Source of the DNA: Phycisphaeraceae bacterium
GTDB taxonomy: Bacteria; Planctomycetota; Phycisphaerae; Phycisphaerales; UBA1924
DNA length: 64,000 bases
Assembly: GCA_019636655.1 (NCBI GenBank)
Contig: JAHBXB010000002.1
Coordinates: 756,537 to 820,536 of the forward strand
Reading direction: 5' to 3'
Below the pieces are notes generated by a model. The model had not been told where the DNA came from. It did no database searches and saw only the letters and a program-made list of their open reading frames with translations. This document shows, piece by piece, positions 48,345 to 56,291 of the stretch. Made by a program: the position numbers and the translations under genes. Every line of letters begins with the position of its first letter. The stretch's first letter is position 1.

Positions 48345-48872
48345 TTGCTGACACAATACGAACATACAGGATCGCCGCCCGACCGCAAGGGGAAAACGCG
48401 AAATCACCCGCCCCACCCGCCACTTCCACGAGCCCCTCGTCGCCCCGGACGGCTCGCGCCCGACCGCCTCGCCGACGACCCCGGCTCCGACGCCCGCTAC
48501 CACGTCCGCACCTCGGCCGAGACCCTGGTCGACCGCAGCGAGTTCCTCCCCGTCGACGAGGCCGCCCTCATCCGCGCGGTCTACGGCGAGGGGGTCGCCA
48601 TGACGATGCTGGCCCGGGCCGCCGGTCTCCCGGTCGCGATGATCCGCCGCCGCATCAAGAAGATCGTCCGACGCCTCCTCACCGACGAGTTCGCCTTCGT
48701 CGCGACCCACCTCGCCCAGTGGCCGCCGATCACCCGGCGCATCGCCCGCTGCTGTGTGCTCCACGGCCGGACGCTCCGCAGCGCCGCGCTCGAACTCGGG
48801 CTCACCGTCCACGTCGTCCGCCGGCACCGCGACATGGTCCTGACCCTCGCCGCAGGGAGCGTCGCGGCCTGA
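48345..48872 (+). CDS. Helix-turn-helix protein, first gene of the terminase-like operon (TTG start)
   Basis: The predicted 175-aa product starts at TTG because GGAGGGG lies six bases upstream; no in-frame ATG is available. After a ~60-residue basic/proline-rich N-terminus the rest is helical. Two HTH-like segments are visible: AVYGEGVAMTMLARAAGLPV plus AMIRRRIKKIVRRLL, and CCVLHGRTLRSAALELGLTV plus HVVRRHRDMVL. The pair resembles sigma-region-4-type or terminase small-subunit DNA recognition. It precedes the ATPase-GNAT gene by 24 bases. A DNA-recognition partner for the terminase-like protein is my inference; it could also be a transcription activator. Confidence 0.6.
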   Translation: MLTQYEHTGSPPDRKGKTRNHPPHPPLPRAPRRPGRLAPDRLADDPGSDARYHVRTSAETLVDRSEFLPVDEAALIRAVYGEGVAMTMLARAAGLPVAMIRRRIKKIVRRLLTDEFAFVATHLAQWPPITRRIARCCVLHGRTLRSAALELGLTVHVVRRHRDMVLTLAAGSVAA

Positions 48873-48896
48873 GGGAGCACCAAGGGAGGGGAGGGC

Positions 48897-50261
48897 ATGG
48901 ACACATCAGCACCATCGGAGCGGACGCTGCGCGCGGCGGCGATCATGGGCCTCGGCGCTCGCTTCAACGACATCGGGCTCAAGCCGCGCGCCGGCGCCGA
49001 CCGTCTCGCAGAGCGCCTCCTCTCCCTCCTCGCGGGGGAGGGTTCTGCCGAGGCGCCGCGCATCATCCACATCACCGGTCCAAGCGGCGCCGGCAAGTCG
49101 CTGACCCTCGACCGCGTCACCCGCGAACTGGGTGATCGGGCCGTGGTCTGCGCCGTACCGGTCGCTGCCCCGCACACCCGCGTGATCGATCTCTTCGCCT
49201 CACCTGTCGAGCATGCCCTGCGGCTCCTCGCGGCCGCGGGCATGGGCGAGGCCTGGGCCAGCGCCCGGCGATTCGCTGAACTCTCCGCCGGGGAGCGCGC
49301 CCGCGTCGCCCTGGGTGTGTCCATGGAGCAAGTCGGCCGTCTCCGCCAACACCGCACCGGCCGGCTCGCACTCATCGTCGACGAACTCGGCTCGGCCCTC
49401 GACGGCCCGACCGGCATCTCGGTCGCCGCGTCGCTGCGCCGGTGGGCGCTCCGGGAGGGTGCGATCGACATCATCGCGGCGGGCGTGCGACGGGATGTGG
49501 GGCCGGCCATCGGCGCGGACTGGGTTGCCACGATGGATCTGGGCGGAGTGTTCCGCCTCCAACCGGGGCGCGCCCTCGCGATCCCTGCCGACCCGGGCGA
49601 GATCACCATCTCGCCGGGCTCCGCGTGCGACTTCCGCGCCCTGGCGATGTTCCACTACCGCGCCGGGCCGCCGCGGGGCGTTGTCCGTGTGCTGACGGCC
49701 CGCGCCCGCTCCGGCCGAACCGTCGGCGTCCTCACCGTCTCGATGCCGGTCCTCAACGCGACGTGGCGCGAACAGGCATGGCCCGGATGGCTCGCGCCGC
49801 TGGACCGCCGCGCCCGCGCCGTGGCCATCAACGACTCGCTCCGCGTGATCTCCCGCGTCATCGTCCATCCCGCCTACCGCGGGCGCGGCATCGCGCGACG
49901 GCTCGTCCGGACCTACCTCGACCACCCGCTCACGCCCCGCACCGAGTCGCTCGCGGCGATGGGCTGCGCGTGCCCCTTCTTCCGCGCCGCGGGCATGCGC
50001 GAACTGGACCCGGGTGAGTCACGCCGGGACCGGTCGCTGCGACACACGCTCGCGGCGGTGGGAATCGAGCCATGGCGGCTCTCCGACGCCGGCGCGATCG
50101 ATGCCGGCCAACTCGACCACCCCAGCGTGGAGCGGGCGCTCCGCGCCTGGGCCCGCGACTCGCGCGCGACCTCGCGCCACGCCGCGGCGGACCCGCGCTC
50201 ACTTCTCCGCCTGGCAGGCGAATCACTGGAACGGGGCATGAGGGTCTACGTCAGCGGCTGA
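48897..50261 (+). CDS. ABC-type ATPase fused to a GNAT acetyltransferase-like domain (COG2401-like)
   Basis: The 454-aa protein has an ATPase half and a GNAT half. The P-loop is IIHITGPSGAGKSLTLDRV (residues 56-74). An ABC signature-like LSAGERARVALG (129-140) and a Walker B LALIVDELGSALD (157-169) follow. From ~240 a GNAT domain contains VISRVIVHPAYRGRGIARRL (residues 317-336) and ESLAAMGCACPFFRAAGM. This combination matches what I remember as COG2401. The GNAT part also resembles Mom-type DNA-modifying acyltransferases. GGGAGGGGAGG precedes the ATG. A small GC hairpin (50254-50268) overlaps the stop. It lies between the HTH and terminase-like genes in one operon. A role in ATP-driven DNA or protein modification is inferred. 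Confidence 0.78.
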   Translation: MDTSAPSERTLRAAAIMGLGARFNDIGLKPRAGADRLAERLLSLLAGEGSAEAPRIIHITGPSGAGKSLTLDRVTRELGDRAVVCAVPVAAPHTRVIDLFASPVEHALRLLAAAGMGEAWASARRFAELSAGERARVALGVSMEQVGRLRQHRTGRLALIVDELGSALDGPTGISVAASLRRWALREGAIDIIAAGVRRDVGPAIGADWVATMDLGGVFRLQPGRALAIPADPGEITISPGSACDFRALAMFHYRAGPPRGVVRVLTARARSGRTVGVLTVSMPVLNATWREQAWPGWLAPLDRRARAVAINDSLRVISRVIVHPAYRGRGIARRLVRTYLDHPLTPRTESLAAMGCACPFFRAAGMRELDPGESRRDRSLRHTLAAVGIEPWRLSDAGAIDAGQLDHPSVERALRAWARDSRATSRHAAADPRSLLRLAGESLERGMRVYVSG

Positions 50262-50292
50262 AAGCCGCATTTCAAACCAAAGGGGGGAACCA

Positions 50293-51876
50293 ATGACCAG
50301 CCAGCCGATGCTTGAACCCGTCGATACCGACCTCGGGCCGCCGCCCGCGACGCCAGACGCTCTGCACGAATGGCTCGAAGTGCACGCGGGCGTGAGCGTG
50401 CCGCGCCGGGCCCTGCTCGCCGCGAGCGACGCCCCCTTCGACTACCTGCTGCACACGTACTTCGAGGGACGGACGTTCCCGTCCGAATCCGGCCCGTCCG
50501 ACGCGGACGGCGCGAGCCACCTCACCGAGCCCGCCCCCGCTCGCGGCCCGGCGGACTGCGTCGTCTGGGCCAGCCGCGGCGGGGGCAAGACCTTCCTCGG
50601 TGCCGTCGCGACGATGCTCGACCTCGTGCACAAGCCCAGCATCCAGGTCCGCATCCTCGCGGGGAGCGTGGAGCAGGCCCAGCGGATGCACACCCACCTG
50701 CGTGCCCTCTTCGAACGCCCCGCCCTCGCCCGCCTCGTGGAGGGCAAACTCACCTCCCGGCGCATCGCCCTGACCAACGGCTCGTGCGCCGAGGTGATGG
50801 CCTCGTCGCAGGCCTCCGTGCGTGGCACCCGCGTGCAGAAGGTCCGGTGCGACGAGGTAGACCTGTTCGACCGCGACGTCTGGACCGCCGCCCAGTTGAC
50901 GACCATGTCCAAGGCCATCCCCGGCCCCTGGGGCCGGCGCGTCCGGGGCTCCGTCGAAGCCCTCAGCACCATGCACATCCCGATGGGGCTCATGTGGCAC
51001 GTCGTGGCCGACGCCGCCCGCGCGGGCGACACCCCGCACCGCCAGCGCCGGCTGCTTCGCTGGGGTGTGGTAGACGTGCTGGAGCACTGCGGCGACGAGC
51101 ACCGCTGCGAGTCCTGCCCGCTCTTCGAGGAGTGCGGCGGCGCGGCCAAGCCCGGGCGAGGCGTCGGCCGCGGGTCCGGACACCTGCCGGTGCACGATGC
51201 GATCGTGATGAAGTCCCGCGTCAGCCGGGAGACCTGGGAAGCAGAGATGCTCTGCCTCCGCCCCTGCCGCTCCGGCTGCGTCTACGAGGAGTTCGATCCC
51301 GAGGCGCACACCTACGACGACGGCGCTCCCGCGCCCGGGCCCGTCGAGTCCGCGACGACGATCGTCGCCGGCATGGATTTCGGTTTCCGCGCCCCCACGG
51401 TGGTCCTGCTCGGCGCCGTCGATCAAGCCGGCGTGCTGCGCATCTTCGATGAACACATCGCCGCGGGCCTGACGCTGGACCGTCACATCGATCTGCTGCG
51501 GGGCGGCCGCTGGCCCCGGATCGACTGGATCGGCGCCGACCCGGCGGGCAACCAGACCAACGACCAGACCGGCGTCAGCAACGTCTCGCTCCTTCGGCGC
51601 GCCGGGCTGCGCATCCGGGCCCGGCGCTCCGGCCTCCACGAGGGGCTCCTGCTCGTCAAGGCCCGCCTCAGGCCCGCCCTGGGCCCAGCCCGCCTGCTCG
51701 TCCACCGCCGCTGCACCGGCCTGATCGAGTCGCTCGCGAAGTACCACTACCCGCCCGACCGGCCCGAGGCGACCGCGCCGGAAAAGGACGGCAGCGACCA
51801 CGCGGCCGATGCGCTGCGGTACCTCGTCCTCAACCTCGATGCGCCCTTCAGGACCACCGTGCGGAGTTACCTGTGA
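50293..51876 (+). CDS. Terminase large subunit-like DNA-packaging ATPase/nuclease
   Basis: The 527-aa protein has a terminase ATPase (Walker A VVWASRGGGKTFLGAV, residues 90-105; Walker B VRCDEVDLF, 184-192; coupling-like region after it). A C-terminal RNase H-like nuclease follows, with its three acidic sites in place: AGMDFGF (Asp362), IGADPAGN (Asp416) and DGSDHAADALRYLV (Asp502/506). Between the two domains is a four-Cys insertion, CGDEHRCESCPLFEECGG (Cys266, 272, 275, 281), that could bind zinc or an Fe-S cluster. AGGGGGGAA precedes the ATG. No portal, capsid or tail gene follows; the next gene is a convergent OsmC. The enzyme looks intact. Its job outside a phage is unknown. Confidence 0.82.
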   Translation: MTSQPMLEPVDTDLGPPPATPDALHEWLEVHAGVSVPRRALLAASDAPFDYLLHTYFEGRTFPSESGPSDADGASHLTEPAPARGPADCVVWASRGGGKTFLGAVATMLDLVHKPSIQVRILAGSVEQAQRMHTHLRALFERPALARLVEGKLTSRRIALTNGSCAEVMASSQASVRGTRVQKVRCDEVDLFDRDVWTAAQLTTMSKAIPGPWGRRVRGSVEALSTMHIPMGLMWHVVADAARAGDTPHRQRRLLRWGVVDVLEHCGDEHRCESCPLFEECGGAAKPGRGVGRGSGHLPVHDAIVMKSRVSRETWEAEMLCLRPCRSGCVYEEFDPEAHTYDDGAPAPGPVESATTIVAGMDFGFRAPTVVLLGAVDQAGVLRIFDEHIAAGLTLDRHIDLLRGGRWPRIDWIGADPAGNQTNDQTGVSNVSLLRRAGLRIRARRSGLHEGLLLVKARLRPALGPARLLVHRRCTGLIESLAKYHYPPDRPEATAPEKDGSDHAADALRYLVLNLDAPFRTTVRSYL

Positions 51877-51912
51877 GCCAGACCACTCCGGTGCCAGCGC
51901 CAGCCCGCGGGC

Positions 51913-52338
51913 TCAGCCCTCGAGTTTCGCGTCCAGCGAGATCTTGGTGTTCAGCACCTTCGAGACCGGGCAGTTCGCCTTCGCCTCGCTCGCGATCGCC
52001 TGGAACTTCGCCTGGTCGATCTTCGGAATCGAGGCCGTCAGGTCGAGGTGGATCGCCGTGATCGCCCACCCGCCGCCCACCTGGTCCAGCGACAGGTTCG
52101 CCGTGGTGGCGAGCTTCGTCGGCGTGAAGCCGGTGCCCGACAGCGCATGGGCCAGCGCCATCGTGAAGCACCCCGCGTGCGCGGCGGCGATCAACTCCTC
52201 CGGGTTCGTGCCCGCGCCCGACTCGAACCGGCTCGAGAACGAATACGGCGTCGACTTGAGGACCCCGCCCGGGGCGGAGAGGGTGCCGGATCCCGACTTG
52301 AGGTCGCCCGACCACTGTGCGGAAGCGGTGCGCTTCAT
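51913..52338 (-). CDS. OsmC/Ohr family peroxiredoxin-like protein
   Basis: The 141-aa product begins MKRTASAQWSGDLKSGSG and has the family pattern GTNPEELIAAAHAGCFTMAL, with the peroxidatic Cys (~residue 58). The resolving Cys lies near ASEAKANCPVSKVL. These proteins reduce organic hydroperoxides in the cytoplasm. Length and both cysteines are normal for the OsmC subgroup. GGAGA precedes the ATG at 52338. It converges on the terminase-like gene with a 36-base gap and seems a return to ordinary chromosome. Confidence 0.92.
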   Translation of the reverse strand: MKRTASAQWSGDLKSGSGTLSAPGGVLKSTPYSFSSRFESGAGTNPEELIAAAHAGCFTMALAHALSGTGFTPTKLATTANLSLDQVGGGWAITAIHLDLTASIPKIDQAKFQAIASEAKANCPVSKVLNTKISLDAKLEG

Positions 52339-52436
52339 GGCTGTCTCCTGTGTTGAATGCGGCCGACCGCAGTCTATGCGACCCCCTACACGAGTAGCGC
52401 ACAGATCGAGACAAGCCGCGAGCCATACCGTTCCGC

Positions 52437-52556
52437 ATGGACTGGGCCAAGTGGATTGCGATCCAGGTCTTGGTGGCCCTTGCTTGCATTGTGCTCGGGA
52501 CGGTCGTGTTGAAGTGGCACCGGCGCGGGTTCTACCGGCGCTGGAATCGAGACTGA
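52437..52556 (+). CDS. Small single-pass membrane protein (39 aa)
   Basis: ATG at 52437 opens a 39-codon frame encoding a short amphipathic start (MDWAKWIAI), one membrane segment (QVLVALACIVLGTVVL) and a strongly basic tail (KWHRRGFYRRWNRD). The positive-inside distribution predicts a cytoplasmic C-terminus. No strong ribosome-binding site is visible. It lies alone in the 299-base gap between the OsmC and kinase genes, in the same direction as the kinase. Confidence 0.45.
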   Translation: MDWAKWIAIQVLVALACIVLGTVVLKWHRRGFYRRWNRD

Positions 52557-52637
52557 TCCCGGCAGCAGCGTTCAAAGCACGGCACCATCGTCGGCCTCCC
52601 ACCACCAGCCAACCGTCTCCCTTCCATACCATCCCGC

Positions 52638-55184
52638 GTGGCGACCCACGACCATACAACAATCCCCAACCCCGGCGAGCCGCGCCGCACCGGCCCGCGC
52701 GCCGCGGAGCCGATCGACTCGCTCGTGGGCCAGACGATCGGCGTCTACCACGTCATCGGAGCCCTCGGCGAGGGTGGTTTCGGCGCCGTCTACCTCGCGG
52801 AACAGAGCCAGCCCGTGCGCCGGCGCGTGGCGCTCAAGGTGATCCGCGCCGGCATGGACAGCCGCTCGGTCCTCGCGCGGTTCGAGGCCGAGCAGCAGGC
52901 CCTCGCCCTCATGGACCACTCCGGCGTGGCCAAGGTCTTCGACGCCGGCGTCACCCCCCCGTCCCTCGGCGCCCGCCCCTTCTTCGTCATGGAGTACGTG
53001 AAGGGCGTCCCCATCACCGCCTTCTGCGCCAGCGAGCACCTCGGCCTCGACGAGCGCGTCGCCCTCATGATCCAGGTCTGCGCCGCGGTGCAGCACGCCC
53101 ACATGAAGGGCGTCATCCACCGCGACCTCAAGCCCAGCAACATCCTCGTCGAGCTCGAGGACGACCGCCCCCACGCGACGATCATCGACTTCGGCGTCGC
53201 CAAGGCCCTCAGCCACCGGCTCTCCGATACCACGCTCTACACCGAGCAGGGGCAGATGATCGGCACGCTGGAGTACATGGCCCCCGAGCAGGCCCGCGGC
53301 ACGGCCGTCGATGTGGACACGCGCTCGGACGTCTACTCCCTCGGCGCGATCCTCTACGAACTCCTCTCCGGCCACACCCCCCTCGACAGCGCCGCCCTCC
53401 GGTCCGCCGGCTACCGCGAGGCCCAGCGCCTGATCGAGGAGCAGCAGCCCGCCCGCCCCAGCGAGCGCGTCACCCGTGCCGCCACCGTCGCCCCCGGCGC
53501 CACCCTCCCCGGCGACAGCCAGGCCCTCTCCCGCTCGCTCCGCGGCGACCTGGACTGGATCGTCATGAAGTGCCTTGAGAAGGAGCGATCCCGCCGCTAC
53601 GACTCCGCCAGCGCCCTCGCCCGCGACCTGGAACGCTTCCTCCGCAACGAGCCCGTCGAGGCCGGCCCACCCAGCGCGGCATACCGCGCCTCCAAGTTCA
53701 TCCGCCGCCACCGCGCCGCCGTCGCCACGGCGCTGATCGTCGCGGGCGCCGTGCTCGCCGCGGTCGCGGGCACGTCGTGGGGCCTTGCCTGGGCCCTGCG
53801 TGAACGCGAACGCGCGGAGACGCAGGCTGCCGCGGCGGAAAAAGCCCGCGACGAGGCCGAGGCCGTCACCGCCTTCCTCTCGAACATGCTCGATTCGGTC
53901 GACCCCGCGCAGCACGGCAAGGACGTCCGCGTCCGCGAGGTGCTCGACAAGGCCTCCCTGACGATCGGCACGGAAATGGCGGACCGGCCCCTGGTCGAGT
54001 CCCGCCTGCGCCAGACCATCGGGAACTCCTACCGCTCCCTGGGGATGTACGACCAGGCCGAACTGCACCTCCCTATCGCCGCGGAAATCCGCAAGCGGGA
54101 ACTCGGCGAGAGCGACCCCGCGACGGTGCAGGTGATCGCGAACGTCGCCGGGCTGCGGCACCAGCAGGGCAACTACGCCGAGGCCGAGGCCGTCAGCCTG
54201 CGGGCCCTCGACGCCCTCAAGCGCGCCGGCCGCGAGAACGACCCCGTCGCCCTGGGCCTGATGAACAACCTCGCCCAGACCTACTCAAGACAGGGGCGGC
54301 TCGCGGAGGCGATGGAACTCCAGCAGCGGACGGCCCAGTTGTACGAGGAGACCCGTGGCCCCGACCACGCGGACACCCTCGGCGCCATGGTGAACCTGGC
54401 GCTGCTGCACGAATCGCTGGGCCAATCCGCCCGGGCCGAGGCCGTCTTGCTCAAGGCAGTCGAGGGCTGGACCCGCGCCTTTGGCCCCAGCCACCCGGGA
54501 ACACTGCTGGCGCAGAACAACCTGGGCACGCTGTACATGGCGACCCGCCGCCCGGACAAGGCCGAGCCGCTGCTGCGCCTCGTCGTACGCGAACGCGCCC
54601 GCGTCCTGGGTGAGGAGCACCCGGACACCGCCAGGGCGATGATCAACCTCGGCCTCGCGCTCTGGCGGCTGAGCCGCGTCGACGAATCCGCGCGGGTGTA
54701 CGAGCAGGCGTGGGACGCCGCGGCCAAGTCCCTCGGCGAGACGCACGAGGACACGCTGACGGTCGCGCTCAACCTGATGTCCGCCTACGAGACCCAGGGG
54801 TGGCCCGCCTCGACCGCCGCCCGCTCCGCCCGGCTGGTGGCGGCGCTCAAGGCGGTGATCAAGCGTCCGGACGCAACCCCGGCGCAGTTCAACAGCTGCG
54901 CATGGATCCTGCTCACCGTCCAACCCGAGTCGCTCCGCGACCCCGCGGCCGCGCTGCATGCCTCAAAGCGGGCCTGCGACGGCGAGCGGGCCGCGGGCGG
55001 GCCCGACCTCTGGCAGTACCTGGACACGCGCGCCCTGGCCCAGTCGCGAACGGGCGACCACGCCGGCGCCGCGACGACGCAGCGTGAAGCCATCAGCCTC
55101 ATCCCCGAGCAGGGGGAGGCGTACCGGGCCGAGATGCAGGAACGTCTGGAGCAGTTCGAGGCCGCGGCTGGCAAGCGGGACTAG
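52638..55184 (+). CDS. Membrane Ser/Thr protein kinase with C-terminal TPR repeats
   Basis: The 848-aa protein starts at GTG. The Hanks-type kinase domain (~residues 34-335) has the glycine loop IGALGEGGFGAVYLAE, Lys67 in VALKVI, HRDLKPSN (161-168), DFG (184-186) and APE (215-217), so it should be active. The activation-loop GTLEYMAPEQARG is typical of planctomycete kinases. One membrane segment (~361-387) is followed by an extracytoplasmic region of tetratricopeptide repeats (for example NSYRSLGMYDQAELHLPIA and NLAQTYSRQGRLAEAMEL) up to the end. The TPR part probably senses or binds proteins outside the cytoplasm. Its stop overlaps the convergent HTH-membrane gene by four bases. Confidence 0.93.
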   Translation: MATHDHTTIPNPGEPRRTGPRAAEPIDSLVGQTIGVYHVIGALGEGGFGAVYLAEQSQPVRRRVALKVIRAGMDSRSVLARFEAEQQALALMDHSGVAKVFDAGVTPPSLGARPFFVMEYVKGVPITAFCASEHLGLDERVALMIQVCAAVQHAHMKGVIHRDLKPSNILVELEDDRPHATIIDFGVAKALSHRLSDTTLYTEQGQMIGTLEYMAPEQARGTAVDVDTRSDVYSLGAILYELLSGHTPLDSAALRSAGYREAQRLIEEQQPARPSERVTRAATVAPGATLPGDSQALSRSLRGDLDWIVMKCLEKERSRRYDSASALARDLERFLRNEPVEAGPPSAAYRASKFIRRHRAAVATALIVAGAVLAAVAGTSWGLAWALRERERAETQAAAAEKARDEAEAVTAFLSNMLDSVDPAQHGKDVRVREVLDKASLTIGTEMADRPLVESRLRQTIGNSYRSLGMYDQAELHLPIAAEIRKRELGESDPATVQVIANVAGLRHQQGNYAEAEAVSLRALDALKRAGRENDPVALGLMNNLAQTYSRQGRLAEAMELQQRTAQLYEETRGPDHADTLGAMVNLALLHESLGQSARAEAVLLKAVEGWTRAFGPSHPGTLLAQNNLGTLYMATRRPDKAEPLLRLVVRERARVLGEEHPDTARAMINLGLALWRLSRVDESARVYEQAWDAAAKSLGETHEDTLTVALNLMSAYETQGWPASTAARSARLVAALKAVIKRPDATPAQFNSCAWILLTVQPESLRDPAAALHASKRACDGERAAGGPDLWQYLDTRALAQSRTGDHAGAATTQREAISLIPEQGEAYRAEMQERLEQFEAAAGKRD

Positions 55185-56011
55185 CTCTTCCGGCCGATCG
55201 CCCAGCCGATGAGTCCGCACACCAGGATGATCGCCGCGCTCCCGCCGATCCACACCAGCGGGAAGTTGCTCGTCAACGCCTCGACCAGCGGGCTGTTGTG
55301 CATCCCGACCAGCCCGAGGATCGCCACCGCGATCGACACCATCGCCACGGCGACCACGCCCAGCGCCAGACCGCCGGAAAGACCGGACCACGTGCCGTCG
55401 AAGGGCTCCGCGGCGACCATCATCATGCCCGCCCCGGCCATGGCCGAGGAGGAGACATCGCTCGCCGCGCCGGTGGTCTCGAACAGGCCGGAGGTGCCGC
55501 CGGTCTCGGCCGGGGCGCCCTCGCCGCCCGCCACGCCCTCCAGCAGGTCGGCGCCCAGCGAGGTGTCGTCGGCCTCGCGAGTGAGGTCCAGCAGACCCGA
55601 CCCCGAGCCCACGGACTCGACCGTGATATCACCCGCCCCGCCCGCGCCTGTGGTGACCTGCGTCACGGCGGAGGGGTCGGCCTCTTCCAACTGGTCGGAA
55701 TCGAAGATGCTGATGCCCGAGCGCTCCTTGGGGCTCTCGGTGATGGGGCTCTCGGCCGGACCCGAATCGTCCTTGGCCAGGCCGAGCCCGGAACCCGAGC
55801 CGCCGATGTCGGCCAGCGGGATCATGCTCGAACCGCCCAGTTCGGCCTCGCTGCCGCCGGAGATGAGTTCGACCTGCTCGACCTTGAACATCAGGCGGTC
55901 GCGGTCGCGGAACTCCTGCAGGCGGCCCTGCGTCACCATGTCGCGGACTTCGGAGGGAGTCACGCCCAGCTTCTGGGCCGTTTCCTCGAGGCTGTAGAAC
56001 ATCTTGGCCAT
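55181..56011 (-). CDS. Excisionase-like HTH domain plus acidic linker and two C-terminal membrane segments
   Basis: The 276-aa protein has an N-terminal winged-HTH of the MerR/excisionase type (FYSLEETAQKLGVTPSEVRD, then QEFRDRDRLMFKVEQVE, residues 5-52). A ~140-residue acidic Ser/Gly-rich linker with SIPLADIGG-like and DLTREADDTS segments follows, then two membrane segments (LALGVVAVAMVSIAVAILGLV and LVWIGGSAAIILVCGLIGWAI). Such proteins are widespread in Planctomycetes; tethering of a DNA-binding domain to the membrane is inferred. AAGGTG lies 6 bases before the ATG at 56011. It converges on the kinase gene with overlapping stop codons. The linker is Ser/Thr-rich, so it could be a kinase substrate, but nothing proves this. 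Confidence 0.75.
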   Translation of the reverse strand: MAKMFYSLEETAQKLGVTPSEVRDMVTQGRLQEFRDRDRLMFKVEQVELISGGSEAELGGSSMIPLADIGGSGSGLGLAKDDSGPAESPITESPKERSGISIFDSDQLEEADPSAVTQVTTGAGGAGDITVESVGSGSGLLDLTREADDTSLGADLLEGVAGGEGAPAETGGTSGLFETTGAASDVSSSAMAGAGMMMVAAEPFDGTWSGLSGGLALGVVAVAMVSIAVAILGLVGMHNSPLVEALTSNFPLVWIGGSAAIILVCGLIGWAIGRKS

Positions 56012-56291
56012 CACGCACCTTCCCTTCAGCGGACACTTCGCGCCGGGGCCTTCGTGCCCCCGGGCGGGATCAACCGGCGTTTCCGAATCCTTGGCCTGAA
56101 TCCTTGCGGAATCAGGACTTGCGGTTCGGGGACGAAGGATACCACGAACCCGCCCCTCCCGCACCCCCCCTCCCCCCCCCTCCTTCCCCCGGGAGGCATT
56201 CCATATACACACCCTGCCGGCCTGTTCGCTAGCCTCTGGACGGCTGTTCCCGTGGGCCGGCCAACGGGATCCCGGGCTTCTGGAGGGTGCG

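Noticed and set aside
50254-50268. Terminator between the ATPase-GNAT and terminase-like genes
   Set aside because: The GCGGCT/AGCCGC stem is only 6 bp, overlaps the stop codon and is followed by ATTTC without a real T-run; the next gene has a strong ribosome-binding site, so an operon is more likely.
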